Below, piece after piece: positions 27,189 through 35,806 of a stretch of DNA of 64,000 nucleotides. Below the pieces are notes generated by a model, which was given only the letters and a program-made list of their open reading frames with translations, was not told the DNA's origin and searched no databases. The translations under genes were made by a program, and so were the position numbers. Numbering within the stretch: position 1 is the stretch's first letter; each line of letters starts with the position of its first letter. The stretch is from Rehaibacterium terrae (GTDB taxonomy: Bacteria > Pseudomonadota > Gammaproteobacteria > Xanthomonadales > Xanthomonadaceae), in contig NZ_JACHHX010000013.1 in NCBI RefSeq assembly GCF_014202935.1, positions 1 through 64,000 on the forward strand. Reading direction: 5' to 3'.

Positions 27189-27653
27189 ATGTGGCTGCAG
27201 AGACTCGAAGAGTACCTACGCGCGAATCAGGTCGAGTACCAGACCATTGCGCATCCGCTCGCCTACACCGCGCAGGAGGTCGCGGCCAGCGCGCACATCC
27301 CGGGGAAGGAAATGGCCAAGACCGTGATGGTCAAGCTCGACGGCCGCCTGGCGATGGTCGTGGTGCCCGCTTCCGAGCGCGTGCATCTGGGACGCCTGCG
27401 CGAGGCGACCGGTGCCGGGGAGGTGGCGCTGGCCAGCGAATGGGAGTTCAAGGACCGCTTCCCGGAGTGCGAGCTCGGCGCGATGCCGCCGTTCGGCAAT
27501 CTCTACGGGCTGGACGTGTTCGTGTCCGACACGCTGGCCGAGGACGAGGAGATCGCCTTCAACGCCGGCACCCACAGCGAACTGGTCCGGATGCGTTACC
27601 GCGATTTCGAGCGCCTGGTCGATCCGCGCATCGTGCACCTGGCGCGGCATTGA
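27189..27653 (+). CDS. YbaK/EbsC family aminoacyl-tRNA deacylase
   Basis: This 154-residue cytosolic protein has the YbaK/ProX fold. Members hydrolyse misacylated tRNAs such as Cys- or Ala-tRNA-Pro, protecting translation fidelity. Visible features are the helical N-terminus, HPLAYTAQEVAASAHIPG, the catalytic-lysine region KTVMVKLDGRLAMVVVP, the loop GAMPPFGNLYG (the GxxxP-type substrate loop) and AFNAGTHSELVRM. The start at 27189 gives the normal family N-terminus; the longer frame from 27078 is disregarded. Which tRNA it edits cannot be told from sequence. A GC-rich hairpin without a T tract (27664-27694) follows. Confidence 0.9.
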   Translation: MWLQRLEEYLRANQVEYQTIAHPLAYTAQEVAASAHIPGKEMAKTVMVKLDGRLAMVVVPASERVHLGRLREATGAGEVALASEWEFKDRFPECELGAMPPFGNLYGLDVFVSDTLAEDEEIAFNAGTHSELVRMRYRDFERLVDPRIVHLARH

Positions 27654-27931
27654 GCCGTGCCGTGCCGGCGGCGGCCGGTCTTGCCGCCGCCGGCAGGCGT
27701 GCCGCCGCCCGTCGCGGCGATGGTGCGGATCGCGCTCAGCGCGGCGTCGACAGGTCGGGACGGTGCACGTACACGGTGTAATCGATCCGCTCCATCGCGC
27801 TGATGAACTGCCCATCCGTCCCCCCGTGCATCGGGCATCCGCATGGGGGGCAACGCAGGGGATGGCGGAGGCAGGACATCGACCCGCCCGGCGGACTGGT
27901 AAGCTGCAGGCATCCATCCGGAGGGCGCGCC

Positions 27932-28414
27932 ATGAACACCGTCTACGACTTCAGTGCCATCGACATCGACGGCCGGGAGCGTTCGCTGAAGGAGTTCGAG
28001 GGCAAGGTCCTGCTCATCGTCAATGTGGCCTCCAAGTGCGGCTTCACCCCGCAGTACGCCGGGCTGGAATCGCTGTGGCGCAAGTACCGCGAGCAGGGAC
28101 TGGTGGTGCTCGGATTTCCCTGCGACCAGTTCGGCCATCAGGAGCCGGGCGATGAGGAGGAGATTCGCAACTTCTGTCAGCTCAACTACGACGTGAGCTT
28201 TCCGCTGTTCGCCAAGATCGAGGTCAATGGCGACGGCGCACACCCGCTCTGGCGCTGGTTGAAGCGGGAACAGCCCGGCCTGCTGGGCAGCGAGGCGATC
28301 AAGTGGAACTTCACCAAGTTCCTGATCGGCCGCGACGGCCGCGTGGTCAAGCGCTACGCGCCGACCGACACGCCCGAGAAGATCGAGAAGGATCTGCCGG
28401 CGGTACTGCGCTGA
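27932..28414 (+). CDS. glutathione peroxidase family protein
   Basis: This 160-residue thiol peroxidase reduces hydrogen peroxide or lipid hydroperoxides, in bacteria often with thioredoxin rather than glutathione. The catalytic tetrad is visible: Cys36 in NVASKCGFTPQY, Gln70 in CDQFGHQEPG and Trp125 with the following Asn in KWNFTKF. Cysteine replaces the mammalian selenocysteine; Cys64 in FPCDQ is a conserved second cysteine. The start at 27932 follows CCGGAGGG. The gene stands alone and ends in a strong hairpin shared with the convergent S8 protease gene. Confidence 0.95.
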   Translation: MNTVYDFSAIDIDGRERSLKEFEGKVLLIVNVASKCGFTPQYAGLESLWRKYREQGLVVLGFPCDQFGHQEPGDEEEIRNFCQLNYDVSFPLFAKIEVNGDGAHPLWRWLKREQPGLLGSEAIKWNFTKFLIGRDGRVVKRYAPTDTPEKIEKDLPAVLR

Positions 28415-28466
28415 CGGTGTGCATCGCCCGGGCGAGGGAACGGCCATGGCCCCCCCCGCAACGGAC

Positions 28467-28493
28467 GAGCCCCCGGCGTCCTGCCGGGGGCTC
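28467..28493. terminator. bidirectional hairpin between gpx and the S8 protease gene
   Basis: Perfect 11-bp GC-rich arms (28467-28477, 28483-28493) with a 5-nt loop lie between two convergent genes. No T tract follows on either strand, so termination may be weak or need help. Confidence 0.5.
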
Positions 28494-28528
28494 GCGGGCG
28501 GCGCGCCATGCGGTTGCCGCCGCCCGGT

Positions 28529-30586
28529 TCATTGCCCGCTGACGGCCCGGACCTGGGTGCTGGTCAGCGTGTAGTCGGCCACCACGGTGGCGTAGCCGGT
28601 GACCTGGTAGGTGTAGGTGCCCGGCACCTTGACCGCGAACTCCAGCACCTCGGGGTTGGCCAGGGTCGCCGCCGAGGCGACCTGGTTGCCCTCCGGGTCG
28701 AGCAGGTACAGGTCGAGATCGATGCCGCCGCCCCAGCGCAGCTCGGCGCGGATCGTCGTCGTGTCGCTGCCGACTTCGATCGTGTACTCGTCGATCTGCA
28801 GGTTCTCGACCGACGGGCCCATCGTCCCGGCGAAGGTCTGGGTCTCCTCGACGAGCACGGTGTCGCTCGGGAACAGCGGCCCATCGGTGAGCACGCCGTC
28901 GAAGTACACCTGGCCCTGGATGCCGCGCAGCTCGATGCGGTGCAGGCCCTTGTTCATGCCGTTGATGGCGAAGCGCTCGAAATCGGGCGTCGGGTTGTAG
29001 AAGCTGATCCGGCCGCGATGGCTGCCATCGACGTAGACATCGGCCACGCCGCCCTTGCTGTTGCGCGGATACAGCAGCTGGAAGGCAGTGCCCGAGAAGG
29101 CCAGGCGCGCGCGGGGGGTGTCCTTCTTCGTCACCGCGGCGGCCTGGTAGCTGCCGTCGCTGGCTTCGGCGTGGGCAACGGTCTTCCAGCGCCCGTCCAG
29201 GTCGACCAGCGCGGCGCGGTCGGCGACCGCGTTCCAGATGCCCTGGCTCGACCAGGCGGTGACGCCGGACAGGAAGCGCTGGCGTTCGCCCACGGTGCGC
29301 CTGGCGACTTCCACCGCCCGGGCGACGTTGATGTACCCACCGCCGACCCAGTGGGTCGGGTAGGGCATCGGGTCGGCGGTCTGCACCAGGATTTGCTCGA
29401 TCTGGTCCGGCGACAGCCCGGGGTTGGCCTCGAGCAGCAGCGCGGCGGTGCCGGCGACGAACGGCGTCGCCATCGATGTGCCGCTGATGCAGTGGTAATG
29501 CAGGGTGTAGCTCGGGTAGGTGAGGTTGACCACCGGGCCGAGTGCGCCGATCGGCGTGCCGACCGCGCGGGTCGAGCAGATGTTCGAGCCCGGCGCGATC
29601 ACGTCGATGCGCTTGTAGGGATCGTCCGCGATGCCGCGGCTGGAGAAGCTGGACAGGTCGCGCGCCTTGGTGCCGGAGCCGACGTTGATCACCCACGGCA
29701 CGATCGCGTACGGGTTGAGCGTGTTCTCGGCCGGGCCGTCGTTGCCGGCGGCGAAGCTCACCACCATGCCGCGCCGGTAGGCCTCGTAGCTGGCCTTGTT
29801 GATCGGATTGTTGGGGTCGTAGACCGAGTTCGAGCTGCCCCAGGAGTTGGTGACGATGTCGATGCCGTAGCGCTGCTGGTTGGCCAGCACCCAGTCGAAG
29901 CCCTGCAGCGCGAACAGGATGCTGATCGCCTCGCCGGCGCCCAGGCCGATCAGATCGGCTTCCGGAGCGATGCCGTCGTAGTAGTATGGGCGACGGTGGT
30001 CGGTGGCAGAGGCGGCGCCGGTGCCGGCGACGGTGCCGGCCACGTGGGTGCCGTGGCCGCTGGAGGTGTCGGTGTTGGGCTGGTTCTCCAGCGCCGCGGC
30101 GACGCCGGCCAGGCCGAGGTCGCCGATCAGCTTGACGTTCTGGATCGTCTTGCTGCCGAAGCTCAGGTCCGGATGATTGGCGTCGATGCCCGAGTCGAGC
30201 ACGGCCACGGTGACCCCGCGGCCCTTGAGGCCGAGCGTGTCGTGCACGAGGTGGCCGCCGGTGATTTCGCCGGCTTCGTGGTTGAAGTAGCGCAGCGGCG
30301 CGTCGAGGTAGATGCTCTCCACGCCCTCCCATTGCGCGACCTCGCGGATCTGCGCGGTGGTCAGCAGCGCGCCGGCCATCGGCAGCTCGCTCAGCAGCAG
30401 GTACTGGTCGGTGATGCCGGCGATGCGGGCGACCTGGTCGCGATCGCTGAAAGTGACGACGACCCGGTGCGGACCGGCCTGGCCCAGCCGGGTCTGCAAC
30501 TCCGGGTCGAGGATGGCTTCGGCCCGCACGTCCGCCGCGAGGGCGAGCACGGCGAGGGAAATGGCAAGACACAGCGGCTTCTTCAT
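28529..30586 (-). CDS. S8 family subtilisin-like serine protease (secreted)
   Basis: This 685-residue exported protease has a signal peptide (1-22), an inhibitor-I9-like propeptide (about 35-100), and a peptidase domain with Asp131 in VLDSGID, His178 in GHGTHVAGT and Ser371 in GTSMATP. Asn282 in AAGNDG lies in the oxyanion region. After about 440 there are further beta-rich domains. The last (LRWGGGIDLDLYLLDPEGN, then GTYTYQVTG) resembles a pre-peptidase C-terminal domain used in secreted enzymes. The start was chosen at the signal peptide. It is likely an extracellular or periplasmic nutrient protease. Confidence 0.94.
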   Translation of the reverse strand: MKKPLCLAISLAVLALAADVRAEAILDPELQTRLGQAGPHRVVVTFSDRDQVARIAGITDQYLLLSELPMAGALLTTAQIREVAQWEGVESIYLDAPLRYFNHEAGEITGGHLVHDTLGLKGRGVTVAVLDSGIDANHPDLSFGSKTIQNVKLIGDLGLAGVAAALENQPNTDTSSGHGTHVAGTVAGTGAASATDHRRPYYYDGIAPEADLIGLGAGEAISILFALQGFDWVLANQQRYGIDIVTNSWGSSNSVYDPNNPINKASYEAYRRGMVVSFAAGNDGPAENTLNPYAIVPWVINVGSGTKARDLSSFSSRGIADDPYKRIDVIAPGSNICSTRAVGTPIGALGPVVNLTYPSYTLHYHCISGTSMATPFVAGTAALLLEANPGLSPDQIEQILVQTADPMPYPTHWVGGGYINVARAVEVARRTVGERQRFLSGVTAWSSQGIWNAVADRAALVDLDGRWKTVAHAEASDGSYQAAAVTKKDTPRARLAFSGTAFQLLYPRNSKGGVADVYVDGSHRGRISFYNPTPDFERFAINGMNKGLHRIELRGIQGQVYFDGVLTDGPLFPSDTVLVEETQTFAGTMGPSVENLQIDEYTIEVGSDTTTIRAELRWGGGIDLDLYLLDPEGNQVASAATLANPEVLEFAVKVPGTYTYQVTGYATVVADYTLTSTQVRAVSGQ

Positions 30587-30703
30587 GGCTCCCCTCCCGG
30601 GGGTGCGTGGTGGAGTATGCACAGCACTGTGAGCCGGGAGCGGTAACGGCGGCCATGGGGGAAAACCCCCGCCGGATGCGGGCGCGAACGCCCAGCGGCG
30701 GCC

Positions 30704-31585
30704 TCAGCGGCGGCGGCTCCGCGTCAGACGGGGACGGACTTCCTCGACGAAGAGCACCAGGCAGGCCAGCAGCAGGGGCAGGTCCTTGGCCAGGAACTGG
30801 CCGGTGTTGCCGATGACCGGCGGCGGATGGCCGGGCTGCCAGCCGGGCAGGGTGAACAGGAAGCTCAGCGTGGCGACGAAGGTGAGTGCGCTCGCCGCCA
30901 GGCCGATCGCGCCCAGCCGCGGCGCGCGCGGCAGCGTGAGCAGGCACAGCGCGGTGAGGATCTCGACCACGCCGATCAGGTTGGAGGCGCCCTGCACGTC
31001 GAACACGCCGTACAACCAGGCCATGAACGGGCTGGTCTCGATCAGCGGGCGGATGGCTTCGGCTTCGACGGGGGTGAACTTCATGCCGCCGATCCACAGC
31101 AGCACCAGCGCCACGCCCCAGCGCATCAGGTCGCGGGCGCGGCGCGCCTCGAACTCGCGCATCGACAGCCGCGCCCACAGCCACAGCGCCAGCGCGGCGA
31201 TGGCGAGGTTCTTGATCACGCCCTGGCCGGCGCCGATGGCGGGGAAGCCGCCCATGCTGTCGATCCACACCGGATTGGTGAGCAGCAGCGTCAGGCTGGC
31301 GGCGAAAAAGGCGGCGATGCCGGCGGCCGCGTAACGGCGCAGGCGGATCGCCACACCGGGCAGGATGCCCAGACCCAGGGCGATCTCGACCACGCCGATG
31401 GCGCCGGTCAGGGCCGGGAAGGTGCTCGCGGGCAGGCCGCCGAACAGCAGGTGCTCGCTCAACCAGCGCCCGACGGCGGTGGCCTCGAAGGGCAGGAATT
31501 TCATGGCCCCGAACCAGATCAGCACCAGCCCGAAGGCGGTGGCGACGGCGTCGAGGAAGCGGACGGAGGCGGGGCGGGCGTTCAT
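30704..31585 (-). CDS. DUF417-type membrane protein with internal duplication
   Basis: This 293-residue inner-membrane protein has about eight hydrophobic segments and two similar halves. The first half has VLIWFGAMKFLPFEATAV, the second VLLWIGGMKFTPVEAEAI followed by SPFMAWLYG, the signature of DUF417 (YkgB/RclC) proteins. RclC acts in resistance to reactive chlorine in E. coli, but that role cannot be transferred on this evidence. Usual DUF417 proteins are about 190 residues, so this is a tandem or DoxX-like expansion. The start at 31585 lies ahead of the first membrane segment. Confidence 0.8.
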   Translation of the reverse strand: MNARPASVRFLDAVATAFGLVLIWFGAMKFLPFEATAVGRWLSEHLLFGGLPASTFPALTGAIGVVEIALGLGILPGVAIRLRRYAAAGIAAFFAASLTLLLTNPVWIDSMGGFPAIGAGQGVIKNLAIAALALWLWARLSMREFEARRARDLMRWGVALVLLWIGGMKFTPVEAEAIRPLIETSPFMAWLYGVFDVQGASNLIGVVEILTALCLLTLPRAPRLGAIGLAASALTFVATLSFLFTLPGWQPGHPPPVIGNTGQFLAKDLPLLLACLVLFVEEVRPRLTRSRRR

Positions 31586-31724
31586 GCGGGCGGTTCCCGT
31601 GGCGGTCCTGCCCCCCAGAGGCGTCCAGCGGGCGAAACGGTGCGCGTCTGGCCGATCGGCCCGGCCCGACGCGTTGGCGCGATGGCAGGGGGAATTTCCC
31701 GACCCGGAAGGGAGGAGGTTCGTC

Positions 31725-32537
31725 ATGCAACGCCTTGTTCTCGCGGCCCTGTGCGGGCTGCTGGCTCCCGTCGCCGCCTTCGCGGAATGCAGCCCTGCCG
31801 ACCGCGCCCAGCTGGAGAAGCTCGATCGCGACTGGGGCGAGGCCGGTCACCGGGGCGACCGGGCCTTCCTGCAGAGCCTCTACGCCGACGACTATCGCGA
31901 CCTGACGCCGGGGCGGGCGCAGGACAAGCAGGCCGCGATCGCCGAGACATTGGCCGAGGCCGAGCGCAACCGCGGCAATCCCGGCCCGCTGCCGCAGTAC
32001 GACTTCTATCTGATCCACTGCACCCCGACCAGCGCGACCATCACCCACCGGGTCACCACCACGCACGGCGAGGGGGCGAGCGCCCGCCACGACTATTTCC
32101 GCAGCGTGCATTTCCTGGAGAAGCGCGGCGGACGCTGGCAGGTGGTGAGCAACGCCGGCCAGCCGCTCGACGACGCCGGGGTGGTGCGCTATCTCGACCT
32201 GGAATGGAACATCGCCGACGTGGCCGACGATCGCGGCTGGTTCGAGCGCAATCTCGCCGACGACTACATCGGTGTCAGCAGCCGCACCGGGGCGATCGAG
32301 GACAAGCGCCAGATGCTGGCGGAAATCGGCAGGGTGCGCATCACCCAGGCCGACACCAGCGAGCTGGAAGTGGCCGTGTTCGGCGACACCGCGCGCGCCA
32401 GCGGCGTCTACCACGTCAAGGGCACCGACGAGGCGGGCCGGCCGTTCGATCGCCGCGTTCGCTATATCGACACCTTCGTGAAGCGCGACGGGCGCTGGCA
32501 GATCTGGACCTCGCAGGGCACGGCATTGGCCGATTGA
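31725..32537 (+). CDS. secreted tandem NTF2-like (DUF4440/SnoaL) protein
   Basis: This 270-residue exported protein has a signal peptide cut after AFA (about residue 20) and two NTF2-like cone-shaped domains. The first, about 25-145, starts LEKLDRDWGEAGHRGDRAF and ends HFLEKRGGRWQVVSN. The second, about 150-268, ends YIDTFVKRDGRWQIWTSQ, and these matching ends reveal the duplication. Such domains bind small molecules or act as scaffolds; no catalytic residue can be assigned. The start is supported by a very strong GGGAGGAGG. A terminator-like hairpin follows at 32615. Confidence 0.85.
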   Translation: MQRLVLAALCGLLAPVAAFAECSPADRAQLEKLDRDWGEAGHRGDRAFLQSLYADDYRDLTPGRAQDKQAAIAETLAEAERNRGNPGPLPQYDFYLIHCTPTSATITHRVTTTHGEGASARHDYFRSVHFLEKRGGRWQVVSNAGQPLDDAGVVRYLDLEWNIADVADDRGWFERNLADDYIGVSSRTGAIEDKRQMLAEIGRVRITQADTSELEVAVFGDTARASGVYHVKGTDEAGRPFDRRVRYIDTFVKRDGRWQIWTSQGTALAD

Positions 32538-32573
32538 GGCGGTCGGGCGCGGCCCCGGGCCGCCCGGCCCGAT

Positions 32574-32602
32574 TTGCACACCCGGCCCGGGTGGCCTAGG
32601 CT
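32574..32602 (+). promoter_or_regulatory. candidate promoter for slyD
   Basis: TTGCAC (32574-32579) and TAGGCT (32597-32602) are separated by exactly 17 bases. Transcription would begin near 32609, just before the hairpin at 32615. Confidence 0.45.
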
Positions 32603-32614
32603 TGCAGTCCCGAG

Positions 32615-32646
32615 CGGCCCGGATGCTACCCGGGCCGTTTTCTTTT
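32615..32646 (+). terminator. terminator-like hairpin in the slyD leader (possible attenuator)
   Basis: Eight-base arms (32615-32622, 32630-32637) are followed by an almost pure T tract. It lies 78 bp after the NTF2-like gene and only 22 bp before slyD, downstream of the candidate slyD promoter. It could end the upstream transcript, attenuate slyD, or both. Confidence 0.6.
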
Positions 32647-32667
32647 CCCAGGATCCAGAGGTTTCAC

Positions 32668-33129
32668 ATGCAGATTGCCGAGCGCCGTGTCGCTTCCTTC
32701 CACTACACCCTGACCAACGACGCCGGCGAGGTGCTCGACAGTTCCAGCGGCCGCGAGCCGCTGGCCTACCTGCACGGCGCCGGCCAGATCGTGCCGGGCC
32801 TGGAGAGCGCGCTCGAAGGCAGGCAGGCTGGCGACAAGTTCAATGTCGACGTGCCGCCGGAGGCGGGTTACGGCCCGCGCCACGAGGGGCTGATCCAGCA
32901 GGTGCCGCGCGCCGCCTTCCGTGGCGTCGATGAGTTGCAGGTCGGCATGCAGTTCCAGGCGCAGGGGCCGCAGGGCGCGTTGAGCGTGGTGATCGCCGCC
33001 ATCGACGGCGACCTGGTCACGGTCGACGGTAACCACCCGCTGGCCGGTCAGACCCTGCATTTCGCCATCGAGGTCACTGACGTGCGCGAGGCCAGCGACG
33101 ACGAACTGCAGCACGGCCACGCCCACTGA
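32668..33129 (+). CDS. slyD: SlyD-type FKBP peptidyl-prolyl isomerase
   Basis: This 153-residue cytosolic folding helper belongs to the SlyD/FkpB group, in which a chaperone (IF) domain is inserted in the FKBP fold. Seen: FHYTLTNDAGEVLDSS, GQIVPGLESALEGRQAGDKF, the inserted PPEAGYGPRHEGLIQQVPR segment, and DGNHPLAGQTLHFAIEV, all diagnostic. The C-terminal tail is very short but ends HGHAH, a residual metal-binding tail compared with the long His-rich tail of E. coli SlyD. AGAGG lies upstream of the start. It is distinct from the FKBP lipoprotein at 8327. Confidence 0.93.
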   Translation: MQIAERRVASFHYTLTNDAGEVLDSSSGREPLAYLHGAGQIVPGLESALEGRQAGDKFNVDVPPEAGYGPRHEGLIQQVPRAAFRGVDELQVGMQFQAQGPQGALSVVIAAIDGDLVTVDGNHPLAGQTLHFAIEVTDVREASDDELQHGHAH

Positions 33130-33275
33130 GGTCGCCACCACCCCGCGTGGCCGGCACGACGGCCGCCGCGGCTGTCCGCAGAAACGGACTGTCCCGGCGG
33201 CCTTCACCTCCATCGCTTCGCGGATGGCACGGCCGCGCGCTACAGTGCTGCTCCCTCCGGCCATCGCGCGCCTGC

Positions 33276-33908
33276 ATGTACAGCCTCTATACCGCTCCCG
33301 GCACCGCCGGCCTCGCCGTCCACTGGTTGCTGATCGAACTCGGCCAGCCGCACGAGCTGCATCTGCTCGATCTCGAGGCCGGCGACCAGCGCAAGCCCGA
33401 CTATCTCGCCCTCAACCCCAACGGCGTGGTGCCGACCCTGCTGATCGACGGCCAGCCGGTGTACGAGTCGGCGGCGTTGGTGCTGCACCTGGCCGATGCC
33501 CATCCCGAGGCCGGCTTGGCTCCGCCGCCCGGAAGCCTGGCCCGCGCGGCCTACTACCAGTGGATCGTGCTGTGCGCGAACGGGTTGTTGCCGGCATTCC
33601 GTGCTTGGTTCCACCCGAACGAAGTCGCCGGGGAGTCCTGCGCCGAGGCGAGCAGGGAGCACGCCCGCAGCCGCATCGAGGCGGCCTTCGCGCGCATCGA
33701 CCACCATCTCGCCGGGCAGGGGCCGTATCTGCTCGGCGACACCCTCTCGGCGGCCGACTTCCTGCTCACCATGCTGATGCGCTGGTCGCGCAACATGCCG
33801 CGGCCGGCCACCGACTGGCCGCATCTGCGCGCGCTGGCCGAGCGCATGAAGGCGCGCCCCTCGTTCCGCACCCTGTACGAGCGCGAAGGCCTGACCGAGT
33901 GGCGCTGA
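33276..33908 (+). CDS. glutathione S-transferase family protein
   Basis: This 210-residue cytosolic protein has the two-domain GST layout. The thioredoxin-like N-terminal domain starts YSLYTAPGTAGLAVHW and contains the cis-proline site NGVVPTLLID and the glutathione-binding VYESAAL. The helical C-terminal domain covers about 90-205, with the N-capping motif LSAADFLLTML. The first residues suggest a Ser/Thr-type active site, as in bacterial beta or theta-like classes. The substrate is unknown. The start at 33276 gives the normal N-terminus; the upstream extension to 33147 is not conserved-looking. Confidence 0.9.
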   Translation: MYSLYTAPGTAGLAVHWLLIELGQPHELHLLDLEAGDQRKPDYLALNPNGVVPTLLIDGQPVYESAALVLHLADAHPEAGLAPPPGSLARAAYYQWIVLCANGLLPAFRAWFHPNEVAGESCAEASREHARSRIEAAFARIDHHLAGQGPYLLGDTLSAADFLLTMLMRWSRNMPRPATDWPHLRALAERMKARPSFRTLYEREGLTEWR

Positions 33909-33987
33909 GCGCCGCCGTCACCTGCGTTTCACGGCACGGCTGGCCGGGACTGGCATACTCGCCCCATGGACCGCCGCCCGGCACCGG

Positions 33988-35727
33988 GTGGCGGTCGTCG
34001 CATGGGAGCGGGCATTGCGTTCGACGGCAGTGGCGGGACAGCGGCGGTCGCGGGGAGCGGGAAGCGCTTGGGCCGGCGTCGTCGTCCTGCTGCTGGCGTG
34101 GCTGTCGGTCGCTGCGTCCGCGCATGCCGGGCACGACATTCCGCTGCACGGTTTGTGGGCGCCGGCCGAATCCGCCGACCCGGGCGATTGGCGCGGCCAG
34201 GGCGAGCCCTTCGATCCGACGGCACTGAAGGTATTTCCGCGCGGGCCGGCCGGCGCCTGGGTGGCCTTGTATCCGCGGGCGGGCGAATGGCCCGCGGCGA
34301 CACTGATCGTGGTGGTCCGCCAGCCGGGTCTGGAGAGCGTCGTCTTCCATTCGCCCGACGGCGGCGTGGCGCGCGCGAGCAGTCTGCGGCTGGAAGGCGA
34401 TGCCTTGGCCGGCCACGGCCGGCTGGCCTTTCAGGTGCGTGCGCCGCCGGATGCCGGGGAGGCGCTGTTGCTGCGCCTGGAGCCGCTGGACGGCATCGCC
34501 TCGGCGGTCGGCTTTGCCGTGCAGGATCAGGCGACCTATCTGCGTGAGGATGCCCGCTGGGTGGCGTTCGCCAGCGCCTGCTTCGGGGTCATGCTGGCGA
34601 TGGCGGTGGTCACGCTGTTCTTCTCGTTCTGGCTGCGCGACATCACCTTCCTGTTGCACACCGGCTACGTGCTCAGTTACGCGTTGATCCAGGCCATCCA
34701 GACCGGCTATGCCTTCAGCGTGCTCGAGTGGACGCTGATCGCGGAGGCGCCCCGCGCCTGGGGGCGCACGGCCACGGCGGTGTCGGTGATCCTCGCGATC
34801 CTCTTTCTCGACCGTTTCGTCGCGCTGGATCGCCATGCCCCGCGCATGCGCCGGCTTGTTCTCCTGCTCGGCGCGGCGGTGGGTGCGAACGTGCTGCTTG
34901 GCTTCCTGCCGCTGCAGCCGGCGCAGGCGCTGGCGCGCGCGCTGATCAATCCGCTGCTGATGCTGGCCGGCCCGGCCGTTCTCGCCAGTGCCCTCGTGGC
35001 TTGGTATCACGGATCGCGCTACGCGGGCTTCTTCCTGCTCGGCTGGACGCCGTTGCTCGCGCTGACCGTGCTCGACAGCGCGCAGCTCTTTGGCGCCCTG
35101 CCCGGGTGGTCGTGGGTGAGCGGCGCGGCACTGGCGGCCGGCAGTTTCGAGGCGCTGGTGCTCTCGCTCGGCCTGGCCGAGCGCACCCTGGGCGTGCGCC
35201 GCGACCGCGAACAGGCGCATCGGCTGGCCGACATCGACCCGCTCACCTCGCTGCTCAACCGGCGCGGTCTCGAACGCAGGCTCGACGCGCTGATTGCCGC
35301 CGCCGAGCGCACTGGCGAGCCGCTCACCCTGCTGTTCCTGGATCTGGACCGTTTCAAGTCGCTCAACGACAACTTCGGGCACGTCGAGGGCGACCGTGCG
35401 CTGACCGTGCTGGCCGACTGCCTGCGCGCCGAAACGCGCAGCCGCGACGTGATCGGCCGCTACGGCGGCGAGGAGTTTCTGGTCGTCCTGCCGGAGTGCG
35501 ACGTCGACCTCGGCCTGCAGGTCGCCGAGCGGATCAGGCAGCGGCTGGAGCGACGCGGCATCCCGGTCGATCCCGCGGGTACGCCGTTGACGGTCAGCGT
35601 GGGGCTGGCGGTGCGCCATCGGGGGGAGGGCGTCACCGCGCTGATCGAGCGCGCCGACCAGGCCATGTACGAGGCCAAGAACAGCGGCCGGAACTGGGTC
35701 GCGCTGGCTTCCAGCCAGCCAGGCTGA
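33988..35727 (+). CDS. membrane diguanylate cyclase with 7TMR-DISM sensor
   Basis: This 579-residue inner-membrane c-di-GMP synthase has an N-terminal hydrophobic signal or anchor (about 28-48), a periplasmic sensor domain (about 50-185), seven membrane segments (about 190-395) and a GGDEF domain. The active site is GGEEF at 493-497. The inhibitory site RSRD (484-487) lies exactly five residues before it, so product feedback should work, unlike the paralogue at 12479. The start is a GTG and somewhat uncertain; no strong Shine-Dalgarno is evident. It sits directly upstream of the oxidoreductase operon but is probably separate. Confidence 0.9.
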   Translation: MAVVAWERALRSTAVAGQRRSRGAGSAWAGVVVLLLAWLSVAASAHAGHDIPLHGLWAPAESADPGDWRGQGEPFDPTALKVFPRGPAGAWVALYPRAGEWPAATLIVVVRQPGLESVVFHSPDGGVARASSLRLEGDALAGHGRLAFQVRAPPDAGEALLLRLEPLDGIASAVGFAVQDQATYLREDARWVAFASACFGVMLAMAVVTLFFSFWLRDITFLLHTGYVLSYALIQAIQTGYAFSVLEWTLIAEAPRAWGRTATAVSVILAILFLDRFVALDRHAPRMRRLVLLLGAAVGANVLLGFLPLQPAQALARALINPLLMLAGPAVLASALVAWYHGSRYAGFFLLGWTPLLALTVLDSAQLFGALPGWSWVSGAALAAGSFEALVLSLGLAERTLGVRRDREQAHRLADIDPLTSLLNRRGLERRLDALIAAAERTGEPLTLLFLDLDRFKSLNDNFGHVEGDRALTVLADCLRAETRSRDVIGRYGGEEFLVVLPECDVDLGLQVAERIRQRLERRGIPVDPAGTPLTVSVGLAVRHRGEGVTALIERADQAMYEAKNSGRNWVALASSQPG

Positions 35728-35756
35728 GCGCCGTCGCATCGCCGCCCGGGCCGGGC

Positions 35757-35762
35757 TATAGT
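35757..35762 (+). promoter_or_regulatory. candidate -10 element of the 2-oxoacid oxidoreductase operon
   Basis: TATAGT lies about 45 bases upstream of the GTG start at 35807. The matching -35 is poor. Confidence 0.35.
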
Positions 35763-35806
35763 CGATACCGACGCGGGCCACGCGTCGCTGCCGGCGGAGG
35801 TCTGCG

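Noticed and set aside
27736-27939. A short minus-strand frame ending in MERIDYTVYVHRPDL
   Set aside because: The tail looks protein-like, but the first two thirds are cysteine/proline-rich and overlap the start of the glutathione peroxidase gene. No family could be named, so it was not listed as a gene.
28347-32579. A 1410-codon open frame on the minus strand
   Set aside because: It runs through the frames of the S8 protease, DUF417 and NTF2-like genes, is low-complexity (Arg/Pro/Gly/Ala rich) and has no domain. It is a GC-driven shadow.
33966-34547. An ATG shortly after a CATACT box, opening a 193-codon frame
   Set aside because: The frame is out of register with the GGDEF protein and is Gly/Arg-rich. 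The GTG start of the cyclase is preferred despite a weak ribosome site.
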